From the NCBI GenBank assembly GCA_035515795.1, contig DATJAY010000020.1, positions 1 through 64,000 on the forward strand: a DNA stretch of 64,000 nucleotides, read 5' to 3'. The DNA comes from Candidatus Acidiferrales bacterium (GTDB taxonomy: Bacteria; Bacteroidota; Ignavibacteria; Kryptoniales; JAKASW01). Every line of letters starts with the position of its first letter. The stretch's first letter is position 1. The notes beneath the pieces were generated by a model, which saw only the letters and a list, made by a program, of their open reading frames with translations, ran no database searches and was not told the DNA's origin. The translations under genes and the position numbers were made by a program. Shown here in pieces: positions 48,096-55,571 of the stretch.

Positions 48096-49505
48096 TCACT
48101 TCCCGGGTAATGGCGCCTCAGGAACACTCTCAACTCCATTTGTGCCGACAGACGAAAGTCCGAAGATATACTCATCTTTTGACAGGGTCTTTAGATTGTA
48201 CTCAACCGTCGAATCTATGGACGGGTGTACCATGATATCCCCCGACCAGAATGGCTCCCAGGTTTTGCGGTAATAGATTTTCCAGCCGGCAACACCTTTT
48301 TCCTGAGAGGCATTATCCCATTTCAGTCGGGTGCCGTACTCAAGTTTGTCAACTAACATCTCGGCACGCTGCGGCGACTGCGGTGAAATTGACAGGAGAG
48401 CAGCCACCAAGGAATTTGTTTTGCAAACGTTCGACAAATAAACGGTGTCGACAAACTTCGGCAGGTCACCGTATTGGACACGGACCAATTTTCCGTTGAC
48501 GGTATCCGTCCCGACACGCACATCCTGATGCTGGTGGTTGTAGTCCTCGTTCGGCTCGGTAAACCGCACAGCAGCATATCCGTTCTTGTTGAACGACTCC
48601 TGATCGCCGCCGCGGAGAAATCGATCCTGTCTGTAGATCAGATCGACTTTAAACTTCGGAGTAAATTTCTTCGCTTCAGTCTGGATATATCTTGCCAGCT
48701 CCCGCGACGGGCTGTCATCCTCGTAACCGATCAACCCAGCTCCGATTTTCCTCTTTCCGATCGTAATCTCACCGTATGACTCCGAGAATACTCTCACCGT
48801 GTTTCTATCTATTGTACCGTTGCCGCCTTTTACAGCTCCGACGATATCGTTGTTTAAGTCGGCGATCACGTCCATGTTTTTCTTCTTCGCTTCATCGGCA
48901 AAATGTGCGCTGCCGTAGAGTCCCTGTTCTTCGCCGTCGAAGCAAATGAAAATAATATTCGCATCCGGCTTGAAATGCATCGATGTAAATACACGTGCCG
49001 CTTCGATGACCAAAGATGATCCGCTACCGTCATCATCTGCGCCGGGTGCATCAGAGGTATCGTCCATTCCGTCGGTGCACCTTGAGTCATAGTGTCCAGA
49101 GATGACAACGTATCTTCCGTTGATTCCTTCCTTGCCCTGCAGGATTCCGTAGACATTGACGAGCGTTGTCGGTCTTGATATCCGCGGAACGCTGTCGAGT
49201 TCGAATCGATCCTCATAAACTTTGAAGTCCGCATCGTGTTGGGCGAACGATTCAAACTTTGACTTTATCCATCTTCTCGCGACTCCTATTCCTCTTGTCA
49301 GGCTTACCGTGTCGGACATCGTATGTCTCGTACCGAAGTCGGCGAGAGTGTTGTCGTATGATTTGAGGGAGTCAGGAGAAATTGTCTTGATAATTTTCTC
49401 CGCAATTTCAATTGGCCGGGTGTCACGGTTATGAGAAACCGTCTGACCAAATATGATGGCACAGGTGGAAAAGAAGCAGATATTGATTAGGTAAATGGGT
49501 TTCAT
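48096..49505 (-). CDS. Secreted M28-family zinc aminopeptidase with C-terminal Fn3-like domain
   Basis: 469 residues from the ATG at 49505 (MKPIYLINICFFSTCAIIFG), behind GGAGGAGATC; a longer frame would have an unlikely start. Zinc ligands: His in VISGHYDSRC, the Asp in APGADDDGSGSS, Glu-Glu in FDGEEQGLYGS, and His in EDYNHQHQDV. The C-terminal ~100 residues (TRLKWDNASQEKGVAGWKIY) look like an Fn3 domain. It degrades peptides outside the cytoplasm. Confidence 0.9.
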   Translation of the reverse strand: MKPIYLINICFFSTCAIIFGQTVSHNRDTRPIEIAEKIIKTISPDSLKSYDNTLADFGTRHTMSDTVSLTRGIGVARRWIKSKFESFAQHDADFKVYEDRFELDSVPRISRPTTLVNVYGILQGKEGINGRYVVISGHYDSRCTDGMDDTSDAPGADDDGSGSSLVIEAARVFTSMHFKPDANIIFICFDGEEQGLYGSAHFADEAKKKNMDVIADLNNDIVGAVKGGNGTIDRNTVRVFSESYGEITIGKRKIGAGLIGYEDDSPSRELARYIQTEAKKFTPKFKVDLIYRQDRFLRGGDQESFNKNGYAAVRFTEPNEDYNHQHQDVRVGTDTVNGKLVRVQYGDLPKFVDTVYLSNVCKTNSLVAALLSISPQSPQRAEMLVDKLEYGTRLKWDNASQEKGVAGWKIYYRKTWEPFWSGDIMVHPSIDSTVEYNLKTLSKDEYIFGLSSVGTNGVESVPEAPLPGK

Positions 49506-49699
49506 TTTTGATCTCCTCCGCAGAAAAATATGAAGTAACCTGTCGAAAAACAACGAAAGCCACGATGCCGGCCGAACAAAGCCATTTTGCGGCAATAAAT
49601 TATTGCATTTAAAATCTATCGTCCATAGATTGCAACCTATGGCAGAACGCGATTGCCGGCATCAGATGAAATAAATCCCCGCAACTTAAGGAAGATTAG

Positions 49700-51217
49700 A
49701 TGAATCTTTTCCGCACCAAGCAGCTCAACGATATTCTCTCGGAAAGCGAGAAAGCAGAATATACGCTTAAGAAAAGTCTGACTGCAATTGACCTCACCGC
49801 GCTTGGCATCGGCGCGATAATCGGCGCAGGAATATTTGCAGTGCTCGGATCGGCCACTTCCGGCGGAGAGGGCATTCCACCCGCGGGGCCGGGCGTTTCA
49901 GTGTCCATCATATTGACTGCGGTAGCTTGCGGATTCTGTGCATTGTGTTATGCCGAGTTTGCCAGCCTCGTTCCGATTGCCGGATCCGCATACACATACA
50001 GCTATGCCACTCTCGGCGAACTCGTAGCATGGATCATTGGGTGGGACCTGATTCTCGAGTACGCAGTTGGAAATATCGCCGTCGCAATTTCATGGGCCGC
50101 ATATTTCCGCCAGTTGATGCTCGGCTTCGGAGTCGAAATCCCGGCGTGGATGGCGACGGATTATCGTTCAACAATGTTCGCGGCAAAGTCCGTTGCGGAG
50201 TCAGGAGTATCTTCGCTCGGGCCCGAAACGTCGATTGCCTACCAGGCACATTTAAGTCACCCGGTTATTTTCGGAATTCCCGTAATCTGCAACGTGCTTG
50301 CGATTGTTATTACGGCCGCCATAACCTGGCTCCTCGTAATAGGCGTGAAAGAATCCGCCCGGTTCAATAATGTGATCGTCGTCCTGAAAGTTTGTACCAT
50401 CTTGTTCTTCATCGCTGTCGGTGCAACTTATGTTAAACCCGCGAACTGGCATCCGTTTTTCCCGGGCGGGGTAAGCGGAGTCTGGACGGGAGCTTCGCTG
50501 ATATTTTTCGCTTATATAGGATTCGATGCGATTTCCACCGCGGCGGAAGAATGTAAAGATCCGGCTCGAGACATGCCGCGGGGAATCATCTGGTCGCTTT
50601 CGATTTGCACTGTCCTTTATGTCGCATCGGCCATGGTTCTCACCGGAATGATTCCGTTCACAAAGCTGGTCGGCGTTGCCGATCCGCTTTCCGCCGCACT
50701 CCACTACGCTCAAGAGGATTGGGCAGCAGGACTTCTCGCGTTCGGTGCCGTAATTGCAATGACGGCAGTTCTCCTCGTGTTCCAGCTTGGACAGCCGAGG
50801 ATACTTATGGCCATGTCGAGGGACGGACTGCTCGGACCGTGGTTCAGCAAGATTCATCCGAAATTCCGGACGCCGCACGTCACCACGATTCTCACCGGAG
50901 TCTTTGTTGCATTCTTTGCCGCTATTGCCAATATAGATGAAATCGTGCAGCTGACTAACATCGGAACTCTGTTCGCGTTCGTTCTCGTCTGCATCGGGAT
51001 CGTAATTCTCCGCGCACGCGAGCCGGACCGTCCGAGAAAATTCCGCGTCCCGCTGGTGCCGCTGGTGCCGATTCTTGGAGTCGTGAGCTGCGGCATCCTG
51101 ATGGCCGGACTTCCGGCCTTGACATGGATCAGGTTCGTTCTCTGGCTTGCAATCGGATTATCGATATATTTTTTCTACGGGAGAAAGCACAGCAAATTGG
51201 TGAAAAGCCAACAATGA
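49700..51217 (+). CDS. APC-family amino-acid permease
   Basis: 505 residues with about 12 membrane segments. The N-terminal signature LTALGIGAIIGAGIFAVLGS is the APC substrate-binding unwound helix. The segments FFAYIGFDAISTAAEECKDP and GQPRILMAMSRDGLLG are typical of the CAT-type (cationic or broad amino acid) branch. It imports amino acids by proton symport or exchange. Adjacent genes encode peptidases, suggesting uptake of degradation products. Confidence 0.92.
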   Translation: MNLFRTKQLNDILSESEKAEYTLKKSLTAIDLTALGIGAIIGAGIFAVLGSATSGGEGIPPAGPGVSVSIILTAVACGFCALCYAEFASLVPIAGSAYTYSYATLGELVAWIIGWDLILEYAVGNIAVAISWAAYFRQLMLGFGVEIPAWMATDYRSTMFAAKSVAESGVSSLGPETSIAYQAHLSHPVIFGIPVICNVLAIVITAAITWLLVIGVKESARFNNVIVVLKVCTILFFIAVGATYVKPANWHPFFPGGVSGVWTGASLIFFAYIGFDAISTAAEECKDPARDMPRGIIWSLSICTVLYVASAMVLTGMIPFTKLVGVADPLSAALHYAQEDWAAGLLAFGAVIAMTAVLLVFQLGQPRILMAMSRDGLLGPWFSKIHPKFRTPHVTTILTGVFVAFFAAIANIDEIVQLTNIGTLFAFVLVCIGIVILRAREPDRPRKFRVPLVPLVPILGVVSCGILMAGLPALTWIRFVLWLAIGLSIYFFYGRKHSKLVKSQQ

Positions 51218-51260
51218 ATAGCGAATAGTTGACATGTGGGAGCGACATTTGAGGTAATCT

Positions 51261-52232
51261 ATGAAAAATAATCTCTTCGTGTTCATAGTTTTAACAGCAA
51301 TGCTTGCAGTGAACGGTGTCTGCAATGCTCAAACGAGAACGGCGAAATACACGATTGTCATTCATGGCGGCGCCGGAACTATCAGCGAGTCGATGCCCGA
51401 TTCCGTAAAGCAAGAATATTACGCCTCACTCAAAAAAGTTCTTCAAATCGGTAGAGATGTCCTGGCAAACGGCGGAACGAGCCTCGACGCCGTAGAGAAG
51501 GTGCTGAGATATTTTGAAGAGGATCCGAAATTCAACGCAGGAATCGGTGCGGTCTACACTTCCGCCGGCACGCATGAACTCGACGCCTCCATAATGGACG
51601 GAAGAGATTTGTCATGCGGTGCAGTTGCCGGCGTCGAGCACATTGCCCATCCGATTTCGCTCGCAAGGCTTGTAATGGAGAAATCCCCGCATGTTCTTCT
51701 TGCTTACGGCGGTGCGGAGGAGTTTGCAAAGAAAATGGGAATGGAGCTCGTTCCGAACAGCTACTTCGATACTCCGCTTCGCAAGCAGCAGTTGGACGAA
51801 TACATGAAAAAGGTCAAGGAGGGAAATCACGGCACGTGCGGCTGCGTCGCTCTCGATGAATATGGAAACCTCGCTGCCGGAACTTCAACCGGCGGCATGA
51901 CCGGGAAGCTGCCCGGAAGGATCGGTGATTCGCCTTTGATCGGCGACGGAACTTACGCAGACAACAGAACATGCGCAGTCTCAGGAACAGGCTGGGGAGA
52001 GAAATTCATCAAACATGCGGTGGCGTTCAACATCTCCGCTTTGATGGCGTATAAAAATATGTCTTTGAAAGAGGCGGTTGACACGGTTATCTACAAGATC
52101 CTCCAGCCCGACGACGGCGGGGTAATAGCGGTTGACAAGGACGGCAACTACGCAATGGAGTTCAACACAAGCGGAATGTTTCGGGGCGTAGCAACTTCAA
52201 GTGGGACGCTTGAAGTGAAGATCTGGAAATAG
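51261..52232 (+). CDS. Isoaspartyl peptidase/L-asparaginase (Ntn-hydrolase)
   Basis: 323 residues. The signal peptide (FVFIVLTAMLAVNGVCNAQ) is followed by the family start YTIVIHGGAGTIS. The self-cleavage/nucleophile Thr lies in GNHGTCGCVALDEYGNLA (HGT-GCVALD). GTSTGGMTGKLPGRIGDSPL and GDGTYADN are also conserved. It cleaves isoaspartyl dipeptides and asparagine, and its signal peptide places it in the periplasm. It starts 43 bases after the permease gene and is probably co-transcribed. Confidence 0.92.
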   Translation: MKNNLFVFIVLTAMLAVNGVCNAQTRTAKYTIVIHGGAGTISESMPDSVKQEYYASLKKVLQIGRDVLANGGTSLDAVEKVLRYFEEDPKFNAGIGAVYTSAGTHELDASIMDGRDLSCGAVAGVEHIAHPISLARLVMEKSPHVLLAYGGAEEFAKKMGMELVPNSYFDTPLRKQQLDEYMKKVKEGNHGTCGCVALDEYGNLAAGTSTGGMTGKLPGRIGDSPLIGDGTYADNRTCAVSGTGWGEKFIKHAVAFNISALMAYKNMSLKEAVDTVIYKILQPDDGGVIAVDKDGNYAMEFNTSGMFRGVATSSGTLEVKIWK

Positions 52233-52248
52233 AGAATTAAGGTGTGAA

Positions 52249-52890
52249 ATGAAACGGGGGAGGTCTGTTTATTTTCTGCTGCTCATAATAATCAGTTCTT
52301 CAACAATGCAGTCTTCTTTTGGAAACGTTCATCAACAAGTGCGCAGAGAGTCAACCCGGTCTGACAACATGGAAACGCGATGTATAAACCGCATGAACGA
52401 ATTTCTAAGGTGGTACGTCCCTTTCTCCATTTCAGATGACAGTGTCCGTCATGTTCTCAAATCTGCGAAATCGCACGGTCAGAAGTTTTATTGCATCGAT
52501 ACGCTTGGAGCGAAGGCAGAGGTTGATCGCTACTACAGGTCTGGTTTTTTCACGGAGTTATGGAAAGAGAATACCATAAGGAATCTGCTCGCCGCAGACA
52601 AAATATTGTTCCAATATAAATATGAAGATCTCCATTCTGTCGATCTGAACATGGAAGTTGTCGGCCTGATTGGGGATGCGGCGTTGTCTTTTGTAGACCA
52701 TGAAAAGAGTTTTGCACCGGGCTTTAAATGGGAAGTAAAGAACTTTAAAGTATTCGCGGAAAACGTCTTTTCAATTAATTTGTTCCTGGATTCCGGCTGG
52801 GGGCCCGTGCACGAATGGGCAATTCAGCTTGTGCTCGAACATGGTCAGCTGAAGATCAACGACGTGTCATATCCTATTCTTGTGGACTGA
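52249..52890 (+). CDS. Secreted hypothetical protein (DUF3828-like)
   Basis: 213 residues starting at ATG 52249, 16 bases after the isoaspartyl peptidase gene. A signal peptide (FLLLIIISSSTMQSSFG) is present. The region FLRWYVPFSISDDSVRHVLK ... YYRSGFFTELWKEN and the final strands (LVLEHGQLKINDVSYPI) resemble the DUF3828 fold. The function is unknown. Confidence 0.55.
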   Translation: MKRGRSVYFLLLIIISSSTMQSSFGNVHQQVRRESTRSDNMETRCINRMNEFLRWYVPFSISDDSVRHVLKSAKSHGQKFYCIDTLGAKAEVDRYYRSGFFTELWKENTIRNLLAADKILFQYKYEDLHSVDLNMEVVGLIGDAALSFVDHEKSFAPGFKWEVKNFKVFAENVFSINLFLDSGWGPVHEWAIQLVLEHGQLKINDVSYPILVD

Positions 52891-53581
52891 ACAGACCTCA
52901 ACTTCTCGTTTCGAGGAGCGATTCTTGGCAGTGTCTCAATTTGAACATCTAAATAAGTGAGACCTTGTGATGACAGCTAGGATGAAACTGAGACACTATC
53001 TGATTTCTTTCTTCTGCGCGAAGTTGTCCTCGGATAGTTTTGATTTGGTCATTTACTGCAGAAAATCTTCTGCGCACTCCGGAAAACATCCCGCGCACTG
53101 AGAAAAGTTGCCCGCTGGTTGCGCCGAACGGCCCGCTCGTTCGGAAAAGTTGTCCGCTGGTTGTGCCGGGTAGTCCGCCGATTGTGCAGAGAAGCCCGCT
53201 GACTGTGCAGACCCACCCGCTCGTTGTGCAGAAGTGTCCATTTGACCGGAAAACCCATTTGCTTGCCAGGAAGCGCACTTTTCCTCTTGACAAAAAGTCT
53301 TTATTGGTTAAATTGAAATGTTCACTTGGAATGGAATGCGGCCCGCTTGCCGCGCAGACGTATGTTCAGGTGGTTTGAGATCGAATATTCAGGCATGAGA
53401 ACCGATATCTGAGACTTCTCCCGATCCAGCGGGAAAAGTTCTACTGTCAGGGACAAACTGATCTTCCTCTGTCCTTAATGTGATGCTACTCTTTAGAAAT
53501 GATGATGTGTACCTTCTTCGGCCTCTTGCCGAAGGGGAGAAATAAATTAACAGCATCGAAAACTAAAAGAGAAGAAGGGCC
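52891..53581. other. Non-coding accessory stretch containing a 21-bp tandem repeat
   Basis: About 690 bases without a credible gene. It contains the tandem repeat at 53049-53363 described separately. AGTGTCTCA at 52930 and its complement at 52989 form a short inverted repeat of uncertain meaning. The next gene starts at 53582. Confidence 0.5.
53049..53363. repeat. 21-bp tandem repeat, about 15 degenerate units in perfect phase
   Basis: Units start at 53049 and every 21 bases thereafter (53070, 53091, 53112 and so on, to 53343) with no insertions or deletions. The approximate consensus is CCGCTGGTTGTGCAGAAAAGT. The best-conserved units are 53154-53237; those before 53112 and after 53238 are more diverged. 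Because 21 is a multiple of three, several frames stay open on both strands and encode 7-residue repeats (for example PLVVQKS in plus frame 3). The lack of a ribosome-binding site and of residue conservation argues against a gene; the function is unknown. Confidence 0.8.
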
Positions 53582-54271
53582 ATGGCAAGTACCGTAGGCG
53601 AAATCGCTGAAGATGCGGAAACTCTTCAGCTGACAATGCAAACTCATATGGCGGACATGATTGCGAAGGGATTCAAGCAAATCCGCTTTCAAAATTTCGG
53701 CGACAAGATCAAAGCCGTTGTCGCGAAAAGTTCGACTCAGAAGGCGGCCCACGAAACGCTATCCCTGAACACGGTAAGTCAGAACGCCGCGATCCAGGAG
53801 GGGTTGAACATGGAAACCAAGATCCAGAATGCGGGGAAGTCGGCATTCGGGAAGGACAAGACGAAGCAGAAGGAGTTCAGGATCGGGGCGCCAAAATCAA
53901 AAAGCGTAAGCAAGCTCGCCCAGAACCTCGACTACTTGGCCGGGGTCTGCACGAAGTACCACGACGAGCTGATCGAGAACGGTCTGACGGAAGACGATTT
54001 CACGGCTCTTTCGACAACCTATGCCAATCTTGTAACTGCGGACGCAGTGCAGGAGCATTCGAAGAAGCTGCGGAACGTTGCGACCGAAACGAGGGACGAC
54101 GCGGTTGCGGACCTTCAGGAGGAAGTGTTCAAGATCAGGAGCTTTGCCAAGTCGGCATTTGCCGGTAACAAAGCGCTCCTTGAAGAGTTCAAGCCGATCA
54201 AGAAGGGTGGAAGGAAGAGTGCCACTCCTCCGCCTCAACCTCCGGCACCGGAGCCGACACAGCAAAAGTAA
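53582..54271 (+). CDS. Hypothetical helical protein
   Basis: 229 residues. The ATG at 53582 follows GAAGAAGGGCC. The sequence is mostly alpha-helical and rich in K, E, A and T, with no signal peptide or membrane segment. Two segments (HETLSLNTVSQNAAIQEGLN and KLRNVATETRDDAVADLQEE) suggest a helical bundle with internal duplication: each half ends in a similar pattern, KSAFGKDKTKQKEF and KSAFAGNKALLEEF. The tail is Pro-rich. I do not recognise it. Its stop codon lies in a 30-bp palindrome. Confidence 0.6.
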   Translation: MASTVGEIAEDAETLQLTMQTHMADMIAKGFKQIRFQNFGDKIKAVVAKSSTQKAAHETLSLNTVSQNAAIQEGLNMETKIQNAGKSAFGKDKTKQKEFRIGAPKSKSVSKLAQNLDYLAGVCTKYHDELIENGLTEDDFTALSTTYANLVTADAVQEHSKKLRNVATETRDDAVADLQEEVFKIRSFAKSAFAGNKALLEEFKPIKKGGRKSATPPPQPPAPEPTQQK

Positions 54272-54296
54272 AGGCGATTCATGAATCGCCTTTACT
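54267..54296. repeat. Perfect 30-bp palindrome overlapping a stop codon
   Basis: AGTAAAGGCGATTCA (54267-54281) is followed immediately by its exact complement (TGAATCGCCTTTACT). The TAA stop of the gene at 53582 is inside the left arm. A chance palindrome of this length is very unlikely. It may be a terminator-like stem, but no T-run follows. Confidence 0.85.
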
Positions 54297-54314
54297 AGTA
54301 GGCAATATGTGGCA

Positions 54315-54338
54315 GGCGGAAGCCGAGAGGCTTCCGCC
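54315..54338. terminator. Strong hairpin downstream of the hypothetical gene
   Basis: Perfect 10-bp stem GGCGGAAGCC/GGCTTCCGCC with the loop GAGA. It lies 18 bases after the 30-bp palindrome. There is no long T-run; together the two stems probably stop or stabilise the transcript. Confidence 0.45.
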
Positions 54339-54438
54339 GAGATTTCTGAATTCTTGGCAGCTATTCGGGGACATGAAGGACTTCTATACTGATCCGTAAT
54401 AGCTTTAATCATCGCAATGAAAAGTGAGAGGATACCTT

Positions 54439-55005
54439 ATGGACATTACCATTACAGTAACTGACGCAGAATTAACAGCTGCGGACAAGACCATCATCAA
54501 AGAGTGCCTTGGATTAGCGAGTGATGCTACTTTGAATGCCGCCTTGAAGAAGCTTAGCAAAGCGGCATTTATGGAGTATGTAAAAATGTTTAAAGAAAGG
54601 GGCCTTCCGACTCGAGCAAATGAGGTGCAACAGGAGCGACTTTTCTTTTTACTCAACCACTATTTCATAGACAGGCTGCCTGGAGAAAATGAAATTTCTT
54701 CAATCTTTCAGGTGACACCTTCACAAAGTAAGACATTGTTGAGAAATACGAAATCTAGATTCAGAACAAAGATCGAAAAGTCTATTGACAACACTTTGCT
54801 TCAAACATTAAAATCAGCAACCCAGCGAGAAGACGAGGGGCCATATGAATTTGTCTGCACCTCACAATCGACGATAGAAGAATTGAATTCAATCGTTGGC
54901 CAAAAAGGACCAACACTGGAGCCAATCAAAAAAATCAAAGACCTTGCAAACAAATACATATGTGCTGTTGATACTTACAATTTACTCATGAAGGAACTGT
55001 CATGA
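54439..55005 (+). CDS. Hypothetical protein with HTH-like segment, first gene of a coupled pair
   Basis: 188 residues from the ATG at 54439, behind GAGAGGATAC; a GTG at 54424 is less likely. The middle contains ISSIFQVTPSQSKTLLRNTKSRF, which resembles a helix-turn-helix. The flanking segments are helical. There is no catalytic motif. It overlaps the membrane protein at 55002 by 4 bases (ATGA). I do not recognise the family. Confidence 0.55.
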   Translation: MDITITVTDAELTAADKTIIKECLGLASDATLNAALKKLSKAAFMEYVKMFKERGLPTRANEVQQERLFFLLNHYFIDRLPGENEISSIFQVTPSQSKTLLRNTKSRFRTKIEKSIDNTLLQTLKSATQREDEGPYEFVCTSQSTIEELNSIVGQKGPTLEPIKKIKDLANKYICAVDTYNLLMKELS

Positions 55006-55385
55006 ACATGAGTGATTTGTTTTCGGCGATAGGAGTTTTGCTTATCTTCTTGACAATGCTCCTCAGCGCAATCGAGAAAGACATCGGCAGGATAATCGAG
55101 TTGCGAAAACCGGAACCTGCACAGGAAGTAAAACGAAAGCAATTTACAAGGGAACTGTTGAAGCTACTTCTTCTGAAGACTCTCCCGGTGACAGCAATAT
55201 TCATCGTGACTTTTTATTCGTTGTTGCCAATAACAATCGAGATTGTGACGACAAGTAGATTCTCGCTTTGGCATTTTGACGAACTGAAAACAATCTTTGT
55301 ATTTGTCGAACTTGGGATATTCGGCTTGACGATATATGCCATAATAGAATCTGTTCAACTGGTCAAGAAATTGATAGAGAAATGA
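55002..55385 (+). CDS. Small three-TM membrane protein, coupled to the preceding gene
   Basis: 127 residues starting MNMSDLFSAIGVLLIFLTML. Three hydrophobic segments lie near residues 6-22, 59-77 and 95-115. The N-terminal loop is charged (IEKDIGRIIELRKPEPAQE). The gene starts inside the stop of the upstream gene. A small membrane protein translationally coupled to an HTH-like protein is a layout seen in some defence and toxin-like modules, which is only a hint here. Confidence 0.6.
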   Translation: MNMSDLFSAIGVLLIFLTMLLSAIEKDIGRIIELRKPEPAQEVKRKQFTRELLKLLLLKTLPVTAIFIVTFYSLLPITIEIVTTSRFSLWHFDELKTIFVFVELGIFGLTIYAIIESVQLVKKLIEK

Positions 55386-55571
55386 ATTCTTCTCATTTGA
55401 ATGGGAAGAATAGTTAGTGATGGTTGTTCGTTTTGCCTTTGTAAAGGGAAACATTCCGGGTTCTTGTTTGCACTTGATGGACGGGAGAAATAAATTTTAT
55501 ACACAAGTATGCTCCGCGCAAAGAAGATCCGACTCCTATTTAGGCTGCTAAGAAATTAAAGAGGCAAAATC

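Noticed and set aside
52930-52997. 9-bp inverted repeat AGTGTCTCA as a possible MITE end
   Set aside because: Inverted repeats of this size and spacing are expected by chance several times in 64 kb, and no matching distal ends were found.
53049-53363. Possible CRISPR array
   Set aside because: Units are contiguous 21-mers with no spacers between identical repeats and no cas genes nearby.
53040-53378. 112-residue ORF with 7-residue repeats (PLVVQKS-like)
   Set aside because: The start is a TTG without a ribosome-binding site; open frames in four of six frames follow from the 21-bp repeat itself.
53535-55496. Shared 14-mer GGGAGAAATAAATT upstream of two accessory genes (53535 and 55483)
   Set aside because: A few shared 14-mers are expected by chance in a window of this size, and their distances to the start codons differ (34 and 75 bases).
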